Below are positions 42,417-51,621 of a DNA stretch of 64,000 bases, one piece after another (positions within the stretch are counted from its first letter, which is position 1; the number at the start of each line of letters is the position of its first letter). The notes beneath the pieces are model-generated. The model worked only from the letters and a program-made list of their open reading frames with translations. It ran no database searches and was not told where the DNA came from. The translations under genes were made by a program, and so were the position numbers. The stretch covers positions 62,001 through 126,000 of the forward strand of contig NZ_MQUR01000008.1 in NCBI RefSeq assembly GCF_001953875.1, written 5' to 3'. Origin of the DNA: Streptomyces amritsarensis (GTDB taxonomy: Bacteria; Actinomycetota; Actinomycetes; Streptomycetales; Streptomycetaceae).

Positions 42417-43262
42417 ATGACTGCGAAAACTGCGATCCTTTCCGCCGCCGAACTGAGGGACGAGCTGACGGGCGCCACCCCGCCGGTCCTGCTGGACGTC
42501 CGGTGGCAGCTGGGCGGCCCCGACCAGCGGCCCGCGTACGAGGCCGGGCACCTGCCGGGCGCCGCCTACGTCGACCTCGACAGCGAACTGGCAGGTCCGG
42601 CCGGGTCGGGCGGGCGCCACCCGCTGCCGGACCCGGAGGCCTTCGGCGCGGCCATGCGCAGGGCCGGGGTCCCGGCGGACGCCCCCGTGGTCGTGTACGA
42701 CGGCGGACAGGGCTGGGCGGCGGCCCGCGCGTGGTGGCTGCTGCGCTGGACGGGTCACCCGAACGTGCGAGTCCTGGACGGCGGCCTGGCCGCGTGGACG
42801 GCAGCGGGAGGCGAACTCACGGCCGAACGAGTGATTCCGGTTGAGGGTGATTTCAAGCCAACCCCCGGGGCGCTCGGGCTGCTCGACGCCGACGCGGCGG
42901 CGCTGCGGGCGCGCGAAGGCGTCCTCCTCGACGCCCGGGCGGGGGAGAGGTACCGGGGCGAGGTCGAGCCCATCGACCCGGTGGGCGGCCACATCCCCGG
43001 CGCGCTGTCGGCCCCGACCACCGAGAACGTCGGCCCCGACGGCCGCTTCCTGCCGGCGGACACGCTGCGGGCCCGGTTCGAGGCGCTCGGCGCGTCGGAG
43101 GGGACCCCGGTGGGCGTGTACTGCGGCTCGGGGGTCTCGGGAGCCCATGAGGTGCTCGCCCTGGAGGTGGCCGGTATCGAGTCCGACCTCTACGCGGGCA
43201 GTTGGTCCCACTGGTGCACGGACCCGGCCCGCCCGGTGGCCACGGGCCCGGACCCCCAATAG
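42417..43262 (+). CDS. sseA: Sulfurtransferase with two rhodanese domains (3-mercaptopyruvate type)
   Basis: 281 residues from ATG 42417, because GAGGAAG (42401-42407) is 9 bases upstream; ATG 42408 is too close. The inactive N-terminal rhodanese domain (about 8-125) and the active C-terminal domain have the loop VYCGSGVSGAHE with catalytic Cys (about 239). A CGSGV loop, as opposed to CRKG, favours mercaptopyruvate as donor. It moves sulfane sulfur to cyanide or thiols. Its last codons and stop lie in a 23-bp tandem repeat that continues past the gene. Confidence 0.9.
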   Translation: MTAKTAILSAAELRDELTGATPPVLLDVRWQLGGPDQRPAYEAGHLPGAAYVDLDSELAGPAGSGGRHPLPDPEAFGAAMRRAGVPADAPVVVYDGGQGWAAARAWWLLRWTGHPNVRVLDGGLAAWTAAGGELTAERVIPVEGDFKPTPGALGLLDADAAALRAREGVLLDARAGERYRGEVEPIDPVGGHIPGALSAPTTENVGPDGRFLPADTLRARFEALGASEGTPVGVYCGSGVSGAHEVLALEVAGIESDLYAGSWSHWCTDPARPVATGPDPQ

Positions 43263-43330
43263 CCACGGGCCCGGACCCCCAATAGCCACGGGCCCGGACC
43301 CCCGGTAGCCACGGGCCGGACCTCCGGTGG
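43239..43330. repeat. 23-bp tandem repeat, four copies, over the sseA stop
   Basis: Units at 43239-43261, 43262-43284, 43285-43307 and 43308-43329 share GCCACGGGCCCGGACC; the first two are identical, and the third and fourth diverge. The first encodes ATGPDPQ and supplies the stop (TAG), and the next units lie past the gene. Slippage here could extend the 3' region without changing the protein. Confidence 0.93.
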
Positions 43331-43336
43331 CCGCGG

Positions 43337-43368
43337 CGTCGGGACCGGCGCCCTCGCCGGTCCCGACG
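43337..43368. terminator. Bidirectional hairpin terminator between sseA and sepH
   Basis: A 14-bp perfect stem (43337-43350 with 43355-43368) and a 4-base loop lie between the convergent genes sseA and sepH. The sequence is palindromic and could end both transcripts. Confidence 0.88.
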
Positions 43369-43405
43369 TGACGCCCGTCCCGCCGCCCCTGGCCGGGGGT
43401 GGCTG

Positions 43406-44431
43406 CTACTCCTGCTTCTTGCGGCGGGTGCCGAAGACGATCTCGTCCCAGCTCGGCACCGCCGCACGGCGCCCGGGACGGACCCCGTCGGCCTCGGCCT
43501 GCCGGTCGGTGGTGCCCGTCAGCCGGTCGCGGTGGCCCGCCACCGTGCGGGGCATCAGGACATCGGCGTACGCGGCGCCCGCACCCGCCGACGCGGCGGG
43601 CGCCGGCGGCTCCTCCGCCTCGGCTTCCGTGTCCGTCGGCTCGGTGCGCTCCGGGACGACCATGTCGCCGCGGAAGCTGGGCACCGCCTCCAGCAGGCTG
43701 GTCAGCGTGTCCCGTTCCTCCTCCGGCTCCGGTACCGGCGCCGGCCGGGGTTCGACCCGCTCCAGCTGCCGGTCCAGGGCCCGGTCCAGCGGCCGGTCGC
43801 GCGGCAGGCGCGCGATCCTCGGCACGAAGGGGAAGCTCGGCTCCGGGGTCGCCGGCAGGTCCTCGGACTCGCCGATGAGCGAGCGGGCCTCGTCGTCCAC
43901 GGCCACGACCAGCCGGCGCGGCGGGTCGTAGGTCCAGCTCGCCGAGTGCGGCTCGCCCGCGACCCGGTACACCAGGAGGACCTCCCAGGTGCCGTCGTCG
44001 CGGCGCCAGGAGTCCCACTGGACGGAGTCCTTCTCGGCCCCGCGCAGGGTCAGACGTTCCTGCACGGCCTCGCCGAGCTGCGGCCCGGTGTTCTCGCCGG
44101 GGCGGCGCACCGGGGTCTTGCGGGCGCGCTCGGCCATGAAGGCGCGCTCGGCGAGCACGGGACCCTCGAAGCGGCGGACGCGGTCGACGGGGATGCCGGC
44201 GAGCTGGGCGACCTCCTCCGCGGAGGCGCCGGCTCGTATGCGGGCCTGGATGTCGCGGGGCCGGAGGTGGCTCTCGACCTCGATCTCGATCTGGTTCAGG
44301 CGCGCACGGTCGTTGCGTACGGCAGCCCGAAGCCGCTCATCGATCGGAAGCGTGTACTCCGTACTGTCCGCAGCCTTGAGCACCAGTCGTGTGCCGTCAT
44401 TGGAGACGGCCACGACACGCAGTTCGGGCAT
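43406..44431 (-). CDS. sepH: SepH cell division regulator (DUF3071)
   Basis: 341 residues from ATG 44431, the first Met before the family start PELRVVAVSNDGT. Domains: N-terminal DUF3071 (about 1-165) with a helix-turn-helix-like core (ASAEEVAQLAGIPVDRVRRFE, about 80-100), then a long acidic and Pro-rich disordered region, and a conserved C-terminal tail ending PSWDEIVFGTRRKKQE. SepH binds FtsZ and promotes its assembly during Streptomyces sporulation septation. It lies alone. A 500-bp region separates it from the next gene. Confidence 0.94.
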   Translation of the reverse strand: MPELRVVAVSNDGTRLVLKAADSTEYTLPIDERLRAAVRNDRARLNQIEIEVESHLRPRDIQARIRAGASAEEVAQLAGIPVDRVRRFEGPVLAERAFMAERARKTPVRRPGENTGPQLGEAVQERLTLRGAEKDSVQWDSWRRDDGTWEVLLVYRVAGEPHSASWTYDPPRRLVVAVDDEARSLIGESEDLPATPEPSFPFVPRIARLPRDRPLDRALDRQLERVEPRPAPVPEPEEERDTLTSLLEAVPSFRGDMVVPERTEPTDTEAEAEEPPAPAASAGAGAAYADVLMPRTVAGHRDRLTGTTDRQAEADGVRPGRRAAVPSWDEIVFGTRRKKQE

Positions 44432-44958
44432 GGGGACCTCCCGGGTGGTGCCTGCCGACGTCACGTGCGTCGCTGCTTCCGCTAGTCGAGTGTGGCCTGC
44501 CCGGGTGCAGCCTGCCACAACCTTGCCGAGTTAAACCGGCGTGTCGGGCATGCGCCCTTGATCGCCGTTATGGCACGGTTACCTGTTGGGCACGCACAGT
44601 GACCGGGTGGTTACTGTGCGCAGCAGGATCCGTGCAATGCCGCGGCATCACCGGTCTTCGAGTGCCGCATTCCGTCAGCCGGCCCCCTCTCCCGGATCCG
44701 GACATCCGAAAGGAAGGACAGACCCAGGGCTCGCCACAGTACTCCATTCGGGCCACCTGGGTGGACCGCCGCGCCGCCGAAGTTTCCCCGGACGGCGGGA
44801 GTCGGCCTGCCCGCTGTCGGGTCCCACCTGCGGCCGGCGCCCGAACGCGGGTGTCCTGCTTCACAGAATCGCCCGAAACGGAACTATCCCCTTCGCTCAG
44901 CTGTCGGTAATGGCTGAAAGAGGAGAAGCACGAGAGGTCGAGCACACAGGGGATGGCG
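44432..44958. other. 527-bp intergenic region upstream of sepH with an inverted repeat
   Basis: No supported gene. It must hold the promoters of sepH (minus) and the proline-rich membrane protein gene (plus). The clearest element is an 11-bp inverted repeat with one mismatch, GCACAGTGACC (44594-44604) and GGTTACTGTGC (44609-44619), with a 4-base spacer: an operator or hairpin candidate. Confidence 0.6.
44594..44619. promoter_or_regulatory. Near-perfect inverted repeat, operator candidate
   Basis: GCACAGTGACC and GGTTACTGTGC are inverted copies with one mismatch around GGGT, in the divergent region between sepH and the gene at 44959. The symmetry is typical of a dimeric regulator's binding site; no regulator is identified. 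Confidence 0.45.
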
Positions 44959-45747
44959 ATGGGTCAGAAGACCACGCGTGACGTCGGGACCGAACGGGAC
45001 GAGAAGAAGCTCGACCTGAGCGCGGCCCAGGTCGCCGGATCCTCCCTCGCCACCGTCGCGGCCGCCCTGCTCGCCTCGGAGATGGGCGTCTACGGGACCA
45101 TCCTCGGCGCCGGCGTGGTCAGCGTCGTCGCCACCGCCGGCGGACCCGTCGTCCAGCACCTCTTCCGGCGCACCGGCGACCGGTTGCGCGACAGCGTGCG
45201 GCCGAGGGCCCGTCAGGCGCCGCCGCCCCGCGGGGAACGGGCGGCCGCGGCCACCGCACCGGCGCAGGAGTTCGGCGAGCCGACCCTGCACGGCACCCGG
45301 ATGCGCGGGTGGAAGCGCACCCTGGCGGCCTCCGGCGCGGCCTTCGCCATCACCGTCGGAGGACTCGGCACCTACGAGGCGGTGGCGGGCACCTCCGTCA
45401 GCAGCGGCGGCGGCACGCTCTTCTCCGGCGGGACCCGCACGGCGGGCGAGAAGCGGCCCGCGCCGTCCGAACGCGCTCCGGCCGGCGGGGAGAAGGAGCG
45501 GCGCGGCGGCGCCGACCCCCCGGGCCCGGGCGGCTCCCCGGGCCCGTCCCGTCCGGACGGTGGCCGAAGCCCGAGCCCGGACCCCGGTCCTTCGCGCTCC
45601 GGGGAGCCGGCACCCGGCCCGTCGGAACAGACGCACGGGCCGACGCCGACGCCCGCACCGCCGACGCCCGCGCCGCCGACCCTCGCGCCGCCGACGCCGG
45701 GCGCCGGCGGCGGCGCCACCGCGCCGGCACGGCCGAGCGCCTCCTGA
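44959..45747 (+). CDS. Membrane-anchored protein with Pro/Ser/Gly-rich tail
   Basis: 262 residues from ATG 44959 (AGGGG 6 bases upstream); ATG 44953 is possible but too close to it. Two hydrophobic helices form a hairpin near the N-terminus (about 25-68, SSLATVAAALLASEMG and GTILGAGVVSVV), another lies at about 118-140 (TLAASGAAFAITVGG), and the rest is a low-complexity Pro/Ser/Gly/Arg domain that could span the wall. Its function is unknown. Conserved beside sepH as I recall it. The tail is G+C-driven low complexity; the N-terminal part looks well conserved. Confidence 0.7.
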   Translation: MGQKTTRDVGTERDEKKLDLSAAQVAGSSLATVAAALLASEMGVYGTILGAGVVSVVATAGGPVVQHLFRRTGDRLRDSVRPRARQAPPPRGERAAAATAPAQEFGEPTLHGTRMRGWKRTLAASGAAFAITVGGLGTYEAVAGTSVSSGGGTLFSGGTRTAGEKRPAPSERAPAGGEKERRGGADPPGPGGSPGPSRPDGGRSPSPDPGPSRSGEPAPGPSEQTHGPTPTPAPPTPAPPTLAPPTPGAGGGATAPARPSAS

Positions 45748-45758
45748 CCCGGCGGTGT

Positions 45759-47087
45759 CTACGCCCCCAGGACGCGCCGCAGGTAGTCGTTGCCGAAGAC
45801 CCGGTCGGGGTCGAGGCGGTCGCGCAGCGCGGTGAACTCGCCGAAGCGCGGGTAGATCCGGGAGAAGTACTCCGCGTCCCGGGTGTGCACCTTGCCCCAG
45901 TGCGGGCGGCCGCCGTGCGCGGTGAAGATGCGCTCGGCCGCGGTGAAGTAGGCCTGGTACGGGGTGCCCTTGTACATGTGCACGGCGATGTAGGCGGTGT
46001 CGCGCCCGGAGGCCGTGGACAGCGCGATGTCGTCCGCCGGAGCGGTCCGCACCTCCACCGGGAAGCTGATCCGCAGCCGGGAGCGGTCGACCATCGCCCG
46101 CAGCTCCCGCAGCGCCTCGACCACGGCCTCGCGCGGCAGGGCGTACTCCATCTCCACGAACCGCACCCGGCGCGGGCTGGTGAACACCTTGTACGGGATG
46201 TCCGTGTAGGTGCGCGCCGACAGGGCGCGGCTGGCCACGCGGGCTATGGAGGGGATGGTCGCCGGGGCGGCGCGGCCCAGCGTGTTGACGGCTTGGAAGA
46301 GGCCGTTGGAGAGCAGCTCGTCCTCGACCCAGGCGCTCACCGGTCCGGGCGGGGCGGCGGGGCCCTGGCTGCGGTTGTTGCGCTTGGTGTTGCAGTTCCC
46401 CGTGTGCGGGAACCAGTAGAACTCGAAGTGCTCGTTCTCGGCGAAGTGCTCCTCGAACTCGGCCGTCACCCGGTCGAAGCCCATGGGCTCCTCACGGGCG
46501 GTCAGGAAGAAGAGGGGCTCCACGGCGAAGGTGATGGCGGTGACGATGCCGAGGGCACCGATACCGACCCGGGCCGCCGCGAAGACCTCCGGATTCTCCT
46601 TCTCGGAACAGGTGAGCAGCTCGCCGTCGGCGGCGACCAGGTCCAGGGCGCGGATCTGGGCGGCGATGGAGGCCGAGTCGCGGCCGGTGCCGTGGGTGCC
46701 GGTGCTGACGGCGCCGGAGACCGTCTGCTCCATGATGTCGCCCATGTTGGTGAGCGAGAGGCCCTCGGCGGCCAGGGCCCGGTTCAGGTCCTTCAGGGCC
46801 GTGCCCGCCGCGACCGTGACGGTGCCCGCGGCGCGGTCGATCGACCGGATCCCCGCCAGGGCCTGCGGCCGGACGAGGACCCCGTCGGTCGCGGCGGCCG
46901 CGGTGAAGGAGTGGCCGGTGCCGACCGCCTTCACCCGCAGCCCGTCCGCGGCGGCCCGGCGGACCGCCTCCTGGAGCTCCCCGACCGATGCCGGGGTCAC
47001 CACGCGGGTGGGCGTGGCGGTGACGTTGCCCGCCCAGTTACGCCACGCGGTCGCCGTGCTGCCGTTCCGTGCTGTCGCCGTCCCCAT
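45759..47087 (-). CDS. FAD-linked D-arabinono-1,4-lactone oxidase / L-gulonolactone oxidase-like
   Basis: 442 residues. VAO/PCMH FAD-binding domain: AVGTGHSF (His59, the position of covalent 8-alpha-histidyl FAD in ALO), MGDIMEQTVSGAVSTGTHG (about 115-133), and the ALO C-terminal region with FYWFPHTGN and HWGKVHTRDAEYF near the end. It oxidises a sugar lactone with O2 or another acceptor. The start overlaps the 3' end of the MFS gene upstream by 50 bp, an unusually long overlap, both on the minus strand, which suggests one mRNA. Confidence 0.9.
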   Translation of the reverse strand: MGTATARNGSTATAWRNWAGNVTATPTRVVTPASVGELQEAVRRAAADGLRVKAVGTGHSFTAAAATDGVLVRPQALAGIRSIDRAAGTVTVAAGTALKDLNRALAAEGLSLTNMGDIMEQTVSGAVSTGTHGTGRDSASIAAQIRALDLVAADGELLTCSEKENPEVFAAARVGIGALGIVTAITFAVEPLFFLTAREEPMGFDRVTAEFEEHFAENEHFEFYWFPHTGNCNTKRNNRSQGPAAPPGPVSAWVEDELLSNGLFQAVNTLGRAAPATIPSIARVASRALSARTYTDIPYKVFTSPRRVRFVEMEYALPREAVVEALRELRAMVDRSRLRISFPVEVRTAPADDIALSTASGRDTAYIAVHMYKGTPYQAYFTAAERIFTAHGGRPHWGKVHTRDAEYFSRIYPRFGEFTALRDRLDPDRVFGNDYLRRVLGA

Positions 47088-48291
47088 CGGTTGCTGGCTC
47101 CTCCCCTTGCGCCGGCCTCGTCAGCCGGCGGTATCCCGCGAACGCAACCGCCGCCGCGGCCACCCCCGCCGAGAGGGAGACGACGTACCCGGTCCGCGCG
47201 CCGGCCGCGTCGACGACCCAGCCGGTCACGGAGGACCCGAGCGCGATACCGACCGCGAGGCCGGTGCTGATCCAGGTCATGCCCTCGGTCAGCTTCGCGT
47301 GTGGTACGTGCGCCTCGATCAGGGCCATCGTGGTGATCATCGTGGGAGCGATGGCGAGGCCCGAGACGAAGAGCGCCACGGCCAGAAACGGAAGGTTCCC
47401 GGCCAGTAGGAGGGGGATCATACTCACGGCCATCGCACTGATGCCCACGATCCAGCGAGGTTCGGCCTTGCCCTTGAAGTGCAGCAGGCCGAAGACGATC
47501 CCCGCCAGGCAGGAGCCGAAGGCCCACACCGCGAGGAAGACGCCGCCGAGGGACTTGCTGCCGTGCTCCTCGGCGAAGGCGAGGGTGGCGACGTCCACGG
47601 AGCCGAAGATCGCGCCCGTCGCGACGAAGGTGGCCACGAGTACCTGCAGGCCGGGGGAGCGCAGCGCCGACGAGAGGTCCGAGTGCTCGTGGCGCGGATG
47701 CGGCTTCGGCTCGGTCGCGGTCAGGGCCGTCAGCCACCACACGCCGGTCACGAGGAAGACGACGGCGACCACCGGTCCGGCCTCGGGGAACCAGCCCGCG
47801 GAGAGCGTCGCGGCGAGCGGCGGGCCGACGATGAAGCAGAGCTCGTCGACGATCGACTCGAACGAGTAGGCCGTGTGCAGCTGGGGGGTGTCGCGGAGCA
47901 GGGCCGTCCAGCGGGCCCGGACCATCGAGCCGACGCTGGGTACGCACCCGGCGACGACGGCGAAGACGAAGAGCGTCCAGCTCGGCCAGCCCCGGGCGGC
48001 CGCGACCAGCAGGCCGGTCACCGAAGCGGCGGCGACCAGGGTCGCGGGGCGGAGCACCCGGCGCTGTCCGTGCTGGTCGACCAGCCGGGAGACCTGCGGG
48101 CCCACGGCGGCGGCGGACAGGGCGATGGTGGCGGTGATCCCGCCCGCGAGAGCGTAGCTGCCGCCCAGCTCGGTGATCATCGTGAGGACACCGATGCCCA
48201 CCATGGACAGCGGCATCCGGCCTATGAGGCCGGCGGCTGTGAACCCCTTGGTGCCGGGGGTCGCGAATATCGCGCGGTAGGGACTGGGCAA
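47038..48291 (-). CDS. MFS transporter
   Basis: 417 residues from TTG 48291: GGAGG lies 5 bases upstream, and the family start is [13 protein letters not shown]. 12 transmembrane helices; the family loop is seen as [16 protein letters not shown] between helices 2 and 3. Probably a drug or metabolite exporter of the small YfcJ/YfkF-like group; substrate unknown. The final 30 residues (acidic/Arg, [12 protein letters not shown]) overlap the start of the FAD oxidase gene. Divergent from ferrochelatase. Confidence 0.86.
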   Translation of the reverse strand: MPSPYRAIFATPGTKGFTAAGLIGRMPLSMVGIGVLTMITELGGSYALAGGITATIALSAAAVGPQVSRLVDQHGQRRVLRPATLVAAASVTGLLVAAARGWPSWTLFVFAVVAGCVPSVGSMVRARWTALLRDTPQLHTAYSFESIVDELCFIVGPPLAATLSAGWFPEAGPVVAVVFLVTGVWWLTALTATEPKPHPRHEHSDLSSALRSPGLQVLVATFVATGAIFGSVDVATLAFAEEHGSKSLGGVFLAVWAFGSCLAGIVFGLLHFKGKAEPRWIVGISAMAVSMIPLLLAGNLPFLAVALFVSGLAIAPTMITTMALIEAHVPHAKLTEGMTWISTGLAVGIALGSSVTGWVVDAAGARTGYVVSLSAGVAAAAVAFAGYRRLTRPAQGEEPATDGDGDSTERQHGDRVA

Positions 48292-48463
48292 GGTGCCCTC
48301 CGTAAGGGACTGGATTGGCTCACACAGATTACGTCTGCCGGGGAAGCGCCCGCACGGGGAAAGCGCCGGGCAAGAACTTAGGGTGACCTTACCTGTCATC
48401 CGATGTGTGGGACGGTGCCGGGTCCGTTACCGGGCGGGGAGGCCGAGTGGCAGGATTCGAGGC

Positions 48464-49639
48464 ATGTCAGACCAGTTCCGTGCCCCCGGCGCCGGCTCCC
48501 CCGCCCCGTACGACGCACTCCTGCTGCTCTCCTTCGGAGGCCCCGAAGGACCCGACGACGTCGTGCCGTTCCTGGAGAACGTCACGCGCGGGCGCGGCAT
48601 CCCGCGCGAGCGGCTCAAGGAGGTCGGCCGGCACTACTTCGGCTTCGGCGGGGTCAGCCCGATCAACGCGCAGAACCGCGAGCTGCTCGACGCGCTGCGC
48701 AAGGACTTCGCCGAACACGGCCTGGACCTGCCCGTCTACTGGGGCAACCGCAACTGGGCCCCGTACCTGGACGACGTGATGCGCGAGATGGCCGCCGACG
48801 GCCGCCGCCGGATCGCGGTGCTCGCCACCAGCGCGTACGCCTCCTACTCGGGCTGCCGGCAGTACCGCGAGAACCTCGCCGACGCCCTGGCCGCGCTGGA
48901 GCGGGACGGCGTGGAGCCGCCGCACGTCGACAAGCTGCGGCACTACTTCAACCACCCCGGCTTCGTGGAGCCCATGATCGACGGCGTGGTGGCCTCGCTC
49001 GAGGCCCTGCCCGAGGAGGTGCGCGCCGGAGCGCACCTCGCCTTCACCACGCACTCCATCCCGACGGCCGCCGCGGACACCTCCGGTCCCGCCCCGGACC
49101 ACACCGAGGGCGGTGAGGGCGGCGCGTACGTCAAGCAGCACCTCGACGTCGCCCGGGTGATCGCCGACGAGGTCGCGGTGCGGACCGGCGTCGCCCACCC
49201 CTGGCAGCTCGTCTACCAGTCCCGCAGCGGCGCCCCGCACATCCCGTGGCTGGAGCCGGACATCTGCGACCACCTGGAGTCCCTGCACGCCGAGGGCGCC
49301 CCGGCCGTGGTCATGGTCCCCATCGGCTTCGTCTCCGACCACATGGAAGTCCTGTACGACCTGGACACCGAGGCCACCGCCAAGGCCGCCGAGCTGGGCC
49401 TGCCCGTCGCGCGCTCCGCGACCGTCGGCGCCGACCCGCGCTTCGCCGGGGCCGTGCGGGAGCTCCTCCTGGAGCGGGCCGCCAAGGAGCGCGGCGAGCC
49501 GGCCGAGGAGTGCTGGGTGGGCACGCTGGGACAGAGCCACGACCTGTGCGCGGTGGGCTGCTGCCCGGCGCGGGCCCCGCGGCCGGCCGCCGCGGGCGCG
49601 GACAGCCCGTACGCCCGGGAGCGAGGAGCGCGAGCGTGA
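48464..49639 (+). CDS. hemH: Ferrochelatase (coproporphyrin type, [2Fe-2S])
   Basis: 391 residues from ATG 48464; AGGA about 8 bases upstream. It inserts iron in the coproporphyrin-dependent haem pathway of Gram-positive bacteria, so cpfC is an equal name. The catalytic His is in TTHSIPTA and the Glu in [13 protein letters not shown]. The [2Fe-2S] set of actinobacterial enzymes is present: GCRQY (internal Cys about 135) and C-terminal cysteines in [18 protein letters not shown]. The final segment of about 40 residues is Ala/Arg-rich. The stop overlaps the IMPase GTG start by 4 bp. Confidence 0.95.
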   Translation: MSDQFRAPGAGSPAPYDALLLLSFGGPEGPDDVVPFLENVTRGRGIPRERLKEVGRHYFGFGGVSPINAQNRELLDALRKDFAEHGLDLPVYWGNRNWAPYLDDVMREMAADGRRRIAVLATSAYASYSGCRQYRENLADALAALERDGVEPPHVDKLRHYFNHPGFVEPMIDGVVASLEALPEEVRAGAHLAFTTHSIPTAAADTSGPAPDHTEGGEGGAYVKQHLDVARVIADEVAVRTGVAHPWQLVYQSRSGAPHIPWLEPDICDHLESLHAEGAPAVVMVPIGFVSDHMEVLYDLDTEATAKAAELGLPVARSATVGADPRFAGAVRELLLERAAKERGEPAEECWVGTLGQSHDLCAVGCCPARAPRPAAAGADSPYARERGARA

Positions 49640-50439
49640 TCTCCGAAGAGCTGAAGGCCGAACTGCTGGAGGTCGGCCTGGAGGCCGCCCGGCAGGCCGG
49701 CGCCCTGCTGCGCGACGGCCGGCCCGCCGATCTGGCGGTGGCGGCCACGAAGACCAGCCCGATCGACGTGGTCACCGAGATGGACATCGCGGCGGAGAAG
49801 CTGATCACCGGCATCCTCGCCGAGCGGCGGCCCGAGGACGGGCTGCTGGGCGAGGAGGGCGCGGACACCCCCGGGACGAGCGGGGTGCGGTGGGTCGTCG
49901 ACCCGCTGGACGGCACCGTGAACTACCTCTACGGCCTCCCCAGCTGGGGCGTGTCCATCGCCGCCGAGTACGGGGGCGAGACCGTGGTCGGCGTCGTGGC
50001 GGCGCCGATGCGCGGGGAGGTCTACCACGCGGTGCTCGGCGCGGGCGCCTGGCTGGGCACCTCACGCCTCGCCTGCCGTCCGGCGGCCCCGCTGGACCAG
50101 GCGCTGGTCGGGACCGGCTTCGCCTACATCCAGACCCGGCGGGCGCACCAGGCCGACGTGGCGCAGCGGATCATCCCGCTGGTGCGGGACATCCGGCGGG
50201 GCGGCTCGGCGGCCCTGGACCTGTGCGACGTCGCCGCGGGGCGCCTGGACGGCTACTACGAGCGCGGCCTGAACCCCTGGGACCTCGCCGCCGGCGACCT
50301 GATCGCCCGGGAGGCCGGGGCCGTGACCGGCGGCCGCCCCGGGGAGCCGGCCTCGGGCGAGCTCGCGCTGGCCGCCTCCCCGGCCGTGTTCGCCTCGCTC
50401 CAGCCGCTGCTGGAAGAGGCCGGGGCCTGGCACGACTGA
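49636..50439 (+). CDS. Inositol monophosphatase family protein
   Basis: 267 residues from GTG 49636 overlapping the hemH stop (GTGA). IMPase signature: GEEG (metal Glu, about 75), [14 protein letters not shown] (about 91-104) and the C-terminal [14 protein letters not shown] (about 215). Substrate may be inositol 1-phosphate, fructose-1,6-bisphosphate or PAP; the sequence does not say. Co-translated with ferrochelatase, an arrangement I recall as conserved in Streptomyces. A 14-bp hairpin terminates transcription. Confidence 0.92.
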   Translation: MISEELKAELLEVGLEAARQAGALLRDGRPADLAVAATKTSPIDVVTEMDIAAEKLITGILAERRPEDGLLGEEGADTPGTSGVRWVVDPLDGTVNYLYGLPSWGVSIAAEYGGETVVGVVAAPMRGEVYHAVLGAGAWLGTSRLACRPAAPLDQALVGTGFAYIQTRRAHQADVAQRIIPLVRDIRRGGSAALDLCDVAAGRLDGYYERGLNPWDLAAGDLIAREAGAVTGGRPGEPASGELALAASPAVFASLQPLLEEAGAWHD

Positions 50440-50460
50440 GCGGGGCGGCGGACACACGTA

Positions 50461-50492
50461 GACCCCGGCCGCCCGAAGGGGCGGCCGGGGTC
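50461..50492. terminator. Hairpin terminator after IMPase
   Basis: A 14-bp perfect stem (50461-50474 with 50479-50492) and a GAAG loop begin 21 bases after the IMPase stop. It may also serve the small convergent gene at 50537. Confidence 0.9.
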
Positions 50493-50536
50493 CACGTCGT
50501 CCTCGAGCCGGCGCTCGGCGGCCGGTCAGCGGCCGG

Positions 50537-50716
50537 TCAGCAGGCGGGCACGGCGGCCGTGACCGGGACGCCGTGCTCGGCGGCCAAGCGCTGGAGGTCT
50601 TCCAGCTCCGCCAGTTCCACTTCCGCGAGGAAGTCGTCGCCCGTCTCGCGGGCGTGCCTGAGATCCGACTGCGTGGCCCTGATGCGCTGCAGGAGACCCG
50701 CGGTGAATGCGTCCAT
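50537..50716 (-). CDS. Small 59-residue conserved-type protein
   Basis: A short frame on the minus strand with an ATG at 50716, GAGGGGG about 10 bases upstream, ending TGA 50537-50539. The product starts MDAFTAGLLQRIRATQSD and runs on with LRHARETGDDFLAEVELAELEDLQRLA. It is strongly helical, acidic and amphipathic, and the frame has the GC3 bias of real genes. It is convergent with hemH-IMPase and divergent from cutR. Function unknown; its size and helix pattern suggest a protein-binding adaptor. It is easily missed by length filters. Confidence 0.75.
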   Translation of the reverse strand: MDAFTAGLLQRIRATQSDLRHARETGDDFLAEVELAELEDLQRLAAEHGVPVTAAVPAC

Positions 50717-50880
50717 GATGGGTTCGCCCCCTCTTCGTGGGTCGGCGGCGGCACGTGGCGATACCGCCGTCAGGGAGTGGATGGGGTGTGCTCACGTCCT
50801 CCCCGGCACCCTGGGCACAGAAACCTCTCAAGGCGAGGGAATCCTCACTTCCGCCCCGCGGGCCCCCTCCCTGACCCGTC

Positions 50881-50898
50881 TTACAGCCGGTTTACGGC
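50881..50898 (+). promoter_or_regulatory. Direct repeat spaced 11 bp upstream of cutR, response regulator site candidate
   Basis: TTACAGC (50881-50887) and TTACGGC (50892-50898) lie 11 bases apart, one helical turn, about 65 bases before the cutR GTG. OmpR-family regulators bind exactly such head-to-tail repeats as dimers, so this may be a CutR site for self-control, or may act on the divergent small gene. Confidence 0.5.
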
Positions 50899-50963
50899 TG
50901 AAACGGGCAGGATGTACGACGCAATACACGTGTGCCCTTCTGGGCTCGGAGGAAGGAAACGAC

Positions 50964-51617
50964 GTGCGCGTACTCGTCGTCGAGGACGAGCAGCTGCTCG
51001 CCGATGCGGTGGCCACCGGCCTGCGCCGGGAGGCCATGGCCGTGGACGTCGTGTACGACGGCGCCGCCGCCCTGGAGCGGGTCGGCGTGAACGACTACGA
51101 CGTGGTCGTGCTCGACCGGGACCTCCCGCTCGTGCACGGTGACGACGTGTGCCGGAAGATCGTCGAGCTCGGCATGCCCACCCGTGTGCTGATGCTGACG
51201 GCCTCCGGTGACGTGAGCGACCGTGTGGAGGGCCTGGAGCTCGGCGCGGACGACTACCTCCCCAAGCCCTTCGCCTTCACCGAGCTGACCGCCCGCGTGC
51301 GGGCGCTCGGCCGGCGCACCACCGTCGCGCTGCCGCCCGTACTGGAGCGGGCCGGGATCAGGCTGGACCCGAACCGGCGCGAGGTGTTCCGCGAGGGCCG
51401 GGAGGTGCAGCTGGCCCCGAAGGAGTTCGCGGTGCTGGAGGTCCTCATGCGCAGCGAGGGGACCGTGGTCTCCGCCGAGCAGCTGCTGGAGAAGGCCTGG
51501 GACGAGAACACCGACCCGTTCACCAACGTGGTGCGCGTGACGGTGATGACCCTGCGCCGCAAGTTGGGGGAGCCGCCCGTCATCGTGACGGTGCCCGGCT
51601 CCGGATATCGGATCTGA
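50964..51617 (+). CDS. cutR: OmpR-family response regulator CutR
   Basis: 217 residues from GTG 50964 with GGAGGAAGG about 7-10 bases upstream. Receiver domain (1-115): acidic pair in VVEDEQ, phospho-acceptor Asp51 in VVVLDRDLP, Thr in MLTAS and Lys in LPKPF. DNA-binding winged helix (about 125-217): LAPKEFAVLEVLM and a wing ending in PGSGYRI. Partner of CutS, whose gene begins 4 bases later. CutRS was first described in S. lividans and has been linked to secretion and redox stress. Confidence 0.95.
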   Translation: MRVLVVEDEQLLADAVATGLRREAMAVDVVYDGAAALERVGVNDYDVVVLDRDLPLVHGDDVCRKIVELGMPTRVLMLTASGDVSDRVEGLELGADDYLPKPFAFTELTARVRALGRRTTVALPPVLERAGIRLDPNRREVFREGREVQLAPKEFAVLEVLMRSEGTVVSAEQLLEKAWDENTDPFTNVVRVTVMTLRRKLGEPPVIVTVPGSGYRI

Positions 51618-51621
51618 CCAC

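Noticed and set aside
48293..48463. Extended N-terminus for ferrochelatase from an upstream ATG
   Set aside because: The added residues are not ferrochelatase-like. The family begins near ATG 48464, which has a ribosome site.
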